Positions 58,077 through 64,000 of a stretch of 64,000 nt of DNA are shown here, piece after piece (the stretch's first letter is position 1; every line of letters starts with the position of its first letter). Source of the stretch: Neopestalotiopsis rosae (taxonomy: Eukaryota; Ascomycota; Sordariomycetes; Amphisphaeriales; Sporocadaceae); NCBI GenBank assembly GCA_023078685.1, contig JALGAS010000004.1, positions 3,224,001-3,288,000 of the forward strand, read 5' to 3'. The notes below the pieces were generated by a model. That model did not search any database and had not been told where the DNA came from. It saw only the letters and a list, made by a program, of their open reading frames with translations. The position numbers and the translations under genes are program-made.

Positions 58077-58548
58077 TAAGCTACCGTTTAGAGCTTCGAT
58101 GAAGAGCTCAACGTCAGCTCGTTTGGTAGTGGGAAGCGTGGCATAGAGACGATGTTACTGTCCTAGGTTTTAGCAAGGCTTGTCGCATAGAATGGAAGGC
58201 TCATTTCGGCAATCGATCATCAAATATAGAATAATTTTTATTTGCATTGTCTTGGCCAATCTCGTGTAATGACTACTGTGCGGAGGGAGCGGGTTCACCA
58301 TTGGGCAAAGGACCAAGAAGGGTGTGAGCCTTTTGGAGATAGAGCTACACAAGCTTCAAAGTAAGAGATGCTCATTCGCTCTGGCTTCAATCAACGTTTA
58401 CCTAGTTGCACAGCTTCAACCAGGATGCGCCGGGCTTGCCTCTCGCTACCCCGCAAACTATAACCGTTGCTCGATCAGATATATATATTAGTCTCCTTGT
58501 TCTCGGGTGGATGAGAATAATTATCGGGCCAGGGACACTGCCTGGATC
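58077..58548. other. Intergenic, promoter of hydrolase
   Basis: Spacer between two same-strand genes. It ends with a TATA-like run at 58479-58490 and a CT-rich leader. Confidence 0.55.
58479..58490 (+). promoter_or_regulatory. TATA-like element
   Basis: GATATATATATTA about 60 nt upstream of the first in-frame ATG at 58549. Confidence 0.4.
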
Positions 58549-59940
58549 ATGAAAGCTTCCTCCAAAAGTATCAAAATGTCAAACTCTGCACATAATTGGT
58601 CATCGCTCCCGGGAGCCATGAATAAATCTGTCTCCTCATTGAAACAGGCTCTAGATAATGACCCGCAGTGGCAGGCCTTCATCAATACCAAGGCAATTGT
58701 CAATCCGGTAACTATTGGTGTACAGTCAGTCGGTGCCGACGATGCCATTCTTGTGAAAGTTGAGCCTGGAGCCAAAACCACGGTCGACACCGGATCATCG
58801 AGCTCGGCCGACTTTACTATCCAGGCCAAAGCCGACCAATGGGAAAGGTTCTTTGATGCCAATCCCAAAGCCCCGTATACCAGCTTCGTTGGCTTACAAG
58901 GCATGAACATCAAGCAGGAAGGCGTCGGCGTTCACGGAGATCAGCTCAAGTTCGCGCAGTACGGGCACCTGGCAACGCGCATGCTGAATATGCTCCGCGA
59001 AGGGTTGCATGGGCCCATCGAGGAAACGGATCAGGACTTTCCGGAGGAAGATCACATTGTTGGAAAGTACATCTATCTCGACTGTCCAGTCTGGGGTCGA
59101 ACCAAGATCTTTTATGAGACCTGCGGATCCGGCCCCCAGGAGATTGTCTTTTGCCACACCGCGGGTGCCGATTCCCGTCAGTACCACGGCGTCATGAACA
59201 ATGCAGACATGCAGCGTGCCTGCACAATGGTGGCATTCGATCTCCCAGCGCACGGCCGATCTTTTCCCGGGTCCAACTACGTCCCCGGAAACCACACCAA
59301 CAATGAAGACGCCTATGTCGGCACCATTGCGGCCGTGGTCAGGGGCCTGCGACTAAACAGGCCCATCATCTGCGGGGCCTCCATGGCGGGCCAGGTGTGC
59401 GTGGCCGTGGCCATTCGCAACGACGAGGTCCGCTCCGGCGGCACCATACCGCTGCAGGGCTGCGACTACCTGACCATGGACCGGCAGTTCCAGGACAAGT
59501 CGCCCGAGGTGAACCAGTCGCTCTTCAACCCGGACTGGATCTACGGCATGATGGCACCGCAGTCGCCGCACGTCAACAAGCAGCTCATCTGGCACATGTA
59601 CAGCGGTCAGGCCTACGGCGTCTTTCACGGTGATCTGGACTTTTACTTTGGCGGGTTTGATGCGCGCGATCGCGTCCAGCAGATTGATACGCGGAAATGT
59701 CCCATTTACTTTCTCACGGGCGAGTACGACTGGAGCACCACCCCCGACATGAGCAAGGCGACCGCCGACAAGATCAAGGGCGCCGGGTTCAAGAAGATGG
59801 AGAACCTCGGGCACTTCCCGGCCACCGAGAACCCCAAGCTCTTTGTGCCGTATCTGCTCGAGGCTATCGACTACATTCAGCGCACGCGCAAAGACCCCGA
59901 GCCAATGGTGGATGAGGGCAAATATCTTGATGTACTATAG
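58549..59940 (+). CDS. Alpha/beta hydrolase with N-terminal SCP2-like domain
   Basis: An intronless gene of 463 residues from ATG 58549; ATG 58576 (MSNSAHNW) is an equally good alternative start. Residues of about 20-150 resemble an SCP2 sterol-carrier-like fold (FTIQAKADQWERFF, then an IKQEGVGVHGDQLKFAQYG block). The C-terminal part is a classical alpha/beta hydrolase: oxyanion region FCHTAGADSRQY, nucleophile elbow GASMAG (Ser), acid residue in TGEYDWSTTP and His in LGHFPATENP. The substrate is unknown; a lipid-like ligand fits an SCP2 partner. The stop lies 17 bp from that of the convergent beta-lactamase-like gene. Confidence 0.9.
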   Translation: MKASSKSIKMSNSAHNWSSLPGAMNKSVSSLKQALDNDPQWQAFINTKAIVNPVTIGVQSVGADDAILVKVEPGAKTTVDTGSSSSADFTIQAKADQWERFFDANPKAPYTSFVGLQGMNIKQEGVGVHGDQLKFAQYGHLATRMLNMLREGLHGPIEETDQDFPEEDHIVGKYIYLDCPVWGRTKIFYETCGSGPQEIVFCHTAGADSRQYHGVMNNADMQRACTMVAFDLPAHGRSFPGSNYVPGNHTNNEDAYVGTIAAVVRGLRLNRPIICGASMAGQVCVAVAIRNDEVRSGGTIPLQGCDYLTMDRQFQDKSPEVNQSLFNPDWIYGMMAPQSPHVNKQLIWHMYSGQAYGVFHGDLDFYFGGFDARDRVQQIDTRKCPIYFLTGEYDWSTTPDMSKATADKIKGAGFKKMENLGHFPATENPKLFVPYLLEAIDYIQRTRKDPEPMVDEGKYLDVL

Positions 59941-59957
59941 AGCCTTTCTCTTCTTTT

Positions 59958-61920
59958 CTAGTAGTTCCCCAAAGGCTTTTGACTCTCGACCGGCTCCAGG
60001 GCAATTGTCTCCTTGCGGAGCGTGACGCGGTACGCGGGCAGTTCCACCGCGACCGCCTCCTTGCCGTCTTCCGTCTCTTCCAGCGTGAAAATAAAGTGAT
60101 CCTGCGACTGCAGACCGTATTGTATCCTGTCCATCTGCGCCCAGGTGATGCAAGTGGCCATGGGCCAGATGAACTGCTTGTCCACCGCGGCCAGCTGCTC
60201 CGCCGTGCCAAATGTCGTCACTCCTCTCCAAGAGCTCTGATTCTCGGTCTCCAGACCCGTCGGGTACAGCCTCATTCTCACACTCTCCTCCTCGGTCTTG
60301 TTGTCACTGCTCTGCGGTCCAGGGTCCGTGTCGGTGCCCTTGACAAAAGCCCTCTCGATGGTGGGGAAGGACTCGAAGATGTCTACACCGCGGACTGTCC
60401 AGTTGGAGACCTTGATACCGGGGTTCTCGTCATTGAGCGACAACGTGATGGACGAGTTGGAAACAGCGTCGCTGTAAGTGCCAGTGTGCGTCTTTCGCAT
60501 CTCCTCCTTGCCGGCCTCCTCGAGCGCGGGAAGCAGCGCATTGATCACGGCCGTGGTGATTGCGAGCACAGTAAAGGAGGACGTCTCGGGCCCGGCCGTG
60601 AAGACCTGCAAAACGACGTCGTAGTCGGGGATCAATACAAAGTTTGAATTGTAGTCGAATATGTTGCCCATCTTGGTGTAGAGCTCAATCAGGCGCCCGT
60701 CCTTGGTCGCGTTGGTGAAGCGGTAGACTTCCCATGGCGTGCCGAGCAATGTGGCTTCGGACGAGGTGGGAGCCACCGGTTTCAACCAGCGCCGGGTTTT
60801 GACGGGGGAGAGTTGCTCGTTCTTCAGGATAGAAATGCCAAAATTCAGCATATCTGACAGGCTCGAGTAATAGTCACCAGCGCTTGTAGATCATTAGCAA
60901 GTATTGAAACATATTGGGCAGGATTGCTTACGCCTTCTCGAGGCCTACCGTAGCCTTCCACCACGTGTCGTCGACAGGGATGGCACCAAGACTGTCATCG
61001 GGCTTGTTGGCGAATGTATGATGCATGCCCGTGGGGTCCCAAATGATCTGACGGACATAATCGGAGAAAGTCACATTTGTGGCCATTTCCACAGCCCAGC
61101 TGAGAATCGCAAAGGCGACATTGGAATAGACGGCATCCGTAAACGGAGGGTACACCGGAGGACGTTGGCCAAAGAGGTTCCAGAACACTAATCCTATCAG
61201 CAGGATCCACATGACAGATCATCATGACTTACCGTTTTCCGGGCAAGGCGGATCGCCTTTGAGAGAACAATTGAGCTGCACTGAACTGTCAAGCTCGGGA
61301 AAGCCAATGTCGGTCCAATTGTTGCTCGAATCCGTAGTCAGATCCAAGACCACTGTTCTCCCGTGTCAGCAGCTGTTTCATGCCTTGTTAGCATAGAATG
61401 AATGCGACATACAATCAGAAGGTGCGCCCAAATGTGACGAAAGGGCACCGAGTGTAATATCATCCCAATCAACGACCCATAGTTGATTTCGCATTCGAGA
61501 TTGTTTGCCCAGACTTCGAAGCTCGGGCAGATACTTTGTGATGGGATCATTCAGATCCATGCCCTCGGTCTTCAAGATGGCAAGAACCGGGAATAATTTT
61601 GAAGTGCTAGCTAGGCGATATACGGTATCTGCATCGACCTGCTTGACTCCATTCGTGCCGTAGTTCTCGGGTGTGTAGTGGAACTCCAGTATGGGCTTGG
61701 CTTCATGGATAGATTGAACACCAAAGGAGATGGCGGATTTCTTGAGAGGTGCAGTAATGTTTTCCAATGTCTCTCTCAATAGAGACATTTCCTTTTGCAA
61801 ATGTTCATTCGAGCTCGGCGTCTTTGGCGCCGGCAGCACCGCCCCCAGAGGAGGGCAAAGGCCGTCCAATGCAGCCAAGGCACCACCGAGCAGACCCGAC
61901 AATAGGTATACCTGCCTCAT
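59958..61920 (-). CDS. Secreted beta-lactamase-like serine hydrolase
   Basis: A multi-exon gene from ATG 61920 (signal peptide MRQVYLLSGLLGGALA) to stop 59958-59960. Introns fall near 61350-61410, 61190-61230 and 60850-60930. The penicillin-binding/class-C beta-lactamase fold is indicated by the SxxK motif STSK (Ser105, Lys108) after YRLA, and by YSN in AVYSNVAFAIL. The last exon encodes a long C-terminal extension of about 200 residues with several N-glycosylation sites, rich in strands. Fungal members include esterases, amidases and transesterases such as those acting on secondary metabolites; the substrate here is unknown. Confidence 0.87.
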
Positions 61921-64000
61921 GGTTGATTTTGCACAAGCTGGGAGAGAGCAACAATGATGGTCCGAGTTGTAAGAAGCAGACACTGCTGGACGCTTGGCAG
62001 TATATTGAAAACAGTTGTACAGGCGGCCAGCATGGAGTTATAACAAGGCATCAATCAACATGAATGAGCACACAACATTGACATGCAGAGTATTTGCATC
62101 GTGGGCGCCACCCGGAGTTCGGAGTTCAGCCAATGAAAAGCATCATCATTCGTTCGAACAAGGCAAAAGGGAAGGGCTTGCATGCGACCTTTCCCCAAGC
62201 GGCTGGTGTCACTCGTTACAGCGGCCGTAGACGTGCGGCATGTCAGCATTCATGCGGTTACGTCTTGCGCGGGAATTTTGTTCTTCCAGGTCACACCGAA
62301 GGCAAGCCCAATGTAGAGGCTGGGAGAGTTAACCATCCATTCCGTGTCCGCCTCCGTGAAGGGACCGGTGACCATGGTGTTGAGCATTCGGCCGGCCGAC
62401 CGAAGCCCCACTGCGGTTCGGGTCGACGAGGGGGGTGTGACTCTGCACCCTGTGCCGATGCGCGCGCGGGTCACCAGCTCCCAGGGGGCACAGAGAGTCC
62501 AGACGTGGAGTCGAGTCCCCCGGGGCTGACGGCGTCGGATGCGTACCGAGCAATCATCGAAATATTAGTCGTACTTCTCCGCATTCTGCATTGCTTTACC
62601 TAAGAAAACGACCTTCTTTCATCTTCATATTTCGTCATCTTTGATCGTGCGTCTCTCCATTGAGGCCCAACCTAGCGGAGGACATGCCAAAGAATGTGCA
62701 CGTGGGTTTCGCGGCCCAACGTGGTGCCCCGGCCCTCCCCCTCCAAGATTAACCAGATTTCAATAGCGCGACTTGTAGATGAGAAAACAGTCACGATGGC
62801 ACCATATAGTACCTCTAAAAGGCACAATACAAAAGGGATTTGCAACTTCCAGGAGTCTCTTGCGAATTATTGTGGCGGTTTTACCCGAAAGTCAAAATCC
62901 TAGGAACAACAAACTATTCAATCTGAAGCGTCTTTGTCGTCAATGTCAGGAATACAGCATGAATCTAGTGTACCTTCGTAGTGCGTCGCATTTAAAGAGC
63001 AGTCTGGAGGCCCATTGAGCAATACCATTGGCGCATTCGATATCGTACTTCGTATACCCAACACGTTGCAGCAAGGGCCATGGAATCCCAATCCCTACCC
63101 ATGATCAAAAAGAAATGTGTTCGAGAAGAATCTTGACGATCCTTGGCATTTTTTTATTGATCCAGTGTTTGGCTCCGCGCATCGTACGAATACGTAAAAT
63201 TTCGCGGAACAAGATTGAAAATCCAATCAAGCGGAACGCGACTGACACTGCTGCCGACGCCATGTTATCTTGTTGGGTGCGGAAAATGACTCGTGCGAGT
63301 CGTGCTTCATGTGCGGGACTTTGGGTGCTTTTCAGCCCCTAGTGTAGTGCCAACGAGTGCCCACGAAGGACATGCAATTCTTTGCCCATGCTTGGTAAGA
63401 AGATTGCCATCTCTTGTCCCTTTTTGCCAACTAGTGCGCGGTACATGTCGTCGCCGCAGAGAACATGTGGCATTTAGTAGGGTAAGTGGAAACTCAAATG
63501 TGCGGATCACTGCACGTCAGCTCAGAGTAAGGTTGCTTACATGAGGGGACTACTGCATTCTCCAGGGGCCCTTGTCGTGCTTGGCACAACCTGCACGATC
63601 GAAATCGCATCTGGAAGCCTGCAGACCCAGTTGCAACCATGCAGCTGGGAAGACTTTATCTTTGCCCTATGCATGCATCAAGAAGATGGGTGACGTTGGA
63701 CCATGTCGCCAGGGAAATCAGTGAAATCAAACTTGAGGGCGCGTACCTGGTTCTTGTCTTTGATAGCTTCCCTTCGTGCGCGGATCCCTTCTTCATCCGC
63801 ACCGTCGCGTCAGACTACCTCGGCAGAGAGGGAAGAGCGTTGCAAACTCCACACTGAACCAGTCCAGATACGGTAGAAAAAATGACGCCGGCAACTGACT
63901 GCCGCAAGATAGTCGCACAATCCACCACCACCTAGCCAACAAGTTATTCTCTAGTTCCAGAATGTTCATTTGACAGAACAAAACAGGGAATGCAAGTCAA
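61921..64000. other. Intergenic to window end
   Basis: About 2.1 kb with no intact gene. A GC-rich coding-like segment on the minus strand at 62250-62556 is described separately. Other frames here have no domain. Confidence 0.5.
62250..62556 (-). pseudogene. Possible decayed coding segment
   Basis: A GC-rich patch inside AT-richer DNA. On the minus strand an ATG-initiated frame (MIARYASDAVSPGGLDSTS) runs about 29 codons to a stop. A frame shifted by one base then continues for over 70 codons with protein-like composition (AVGLRSAGRMLNTMV, then TEWMVNSPSLYIGLAFG). The pattern fits a coding region broken by a frameshift. I do not recognise the family, and chance is not excluded. Confidence 0.3.

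Noticed and set aside
1..64000. Secondary-metabolite gene cluster with core synthase
   Set aside because: Tailoring-type genes and transporters occur, but no polyketide synthase, NRPS, terpene cyclase or prenyltransferase is present.

Overview
This 64-kb window looks like chromosomal DNA of a filamentous ascomycete, probably a Sordariomycete. Genes are intron-rich and the introns are short (about 50-160 nt), with GTAAGT/GTGAGT-type donors and CTNAC-type branch sites. The families are typical of such fungi: a PTH11/rhodopsin-type membrane protein, a HET-domain protein, a Zn2Cys6 regulator, DHA1 and DHA2 transporters, an eqolisin glutamic peptidase, short secreted tyrosinases and extracellular intradiol dioxygenases. 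I cannot name the species. No rRNA, tRNA, CRISPR array or intact transposon was recognised. About 25 genes are supported; the rest is long intergenic DNA.

Layout. 1.7-8.4 kb: a small cysteine-free secreted protein, a BAHD-type acyltransferase, a PTH11-like seven-TM protein and a tiny KGG-type stress protein. 9.5-17.7 kb: a DHA1-type MFS transporter, tyrosinase 1, and a seven-TM protein whose splicing appears to use a 3-nt micro-exon. 17.7-21.9 kb is a gene desert. 21.9-25.3 kb: a DHA2 efflux pump and a CmcJ/AsaB-like oxidoreductase.

25.4-30.7 kb is the most unusual part: a tandem duplication of a three-gene block (DUF3632-like gene, RNase T1-type gene, tyrosinase). The two copies have decayed in complementary ways. 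Copy A kept the RNase and only a tyrosinase stub; copy B kept the tyrosinase and only an RNase stub. The DUF3632-like gene survives in both, with a terminal frameshift in B. The surviving RNase has all four T1-family catalytic positions but no secretion signal, and instead begins with a lipidation-like MGCGASK motif.

31.8-41.1 kb: three paralogous secreted intradiol ring-cleavage dioxygenases, a RING protein and a secreted glutamic peptidase. Tyrosinase makes catechols and intradiol dioxygenases cleave them, so 29.6-38.1 kb reads as an extracellular phenol-processing island.

44-64 kb: a Zn2Cys6 regulator, a HET-domain protein, a 2EXR-like protein, a LrgA/LrgB-type membrane protein, an SMI1/KNR4-like protein fused to two BRCT domains, an NAD(P)-binding protein, an SCP2-like/alpha-beta hydrolase and a beta-lactamase-like secreted serine hydrolase.

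Exon coordinates come from frame continuity and splice-site consensus read by eye; no alignment or RNA evidence was available.
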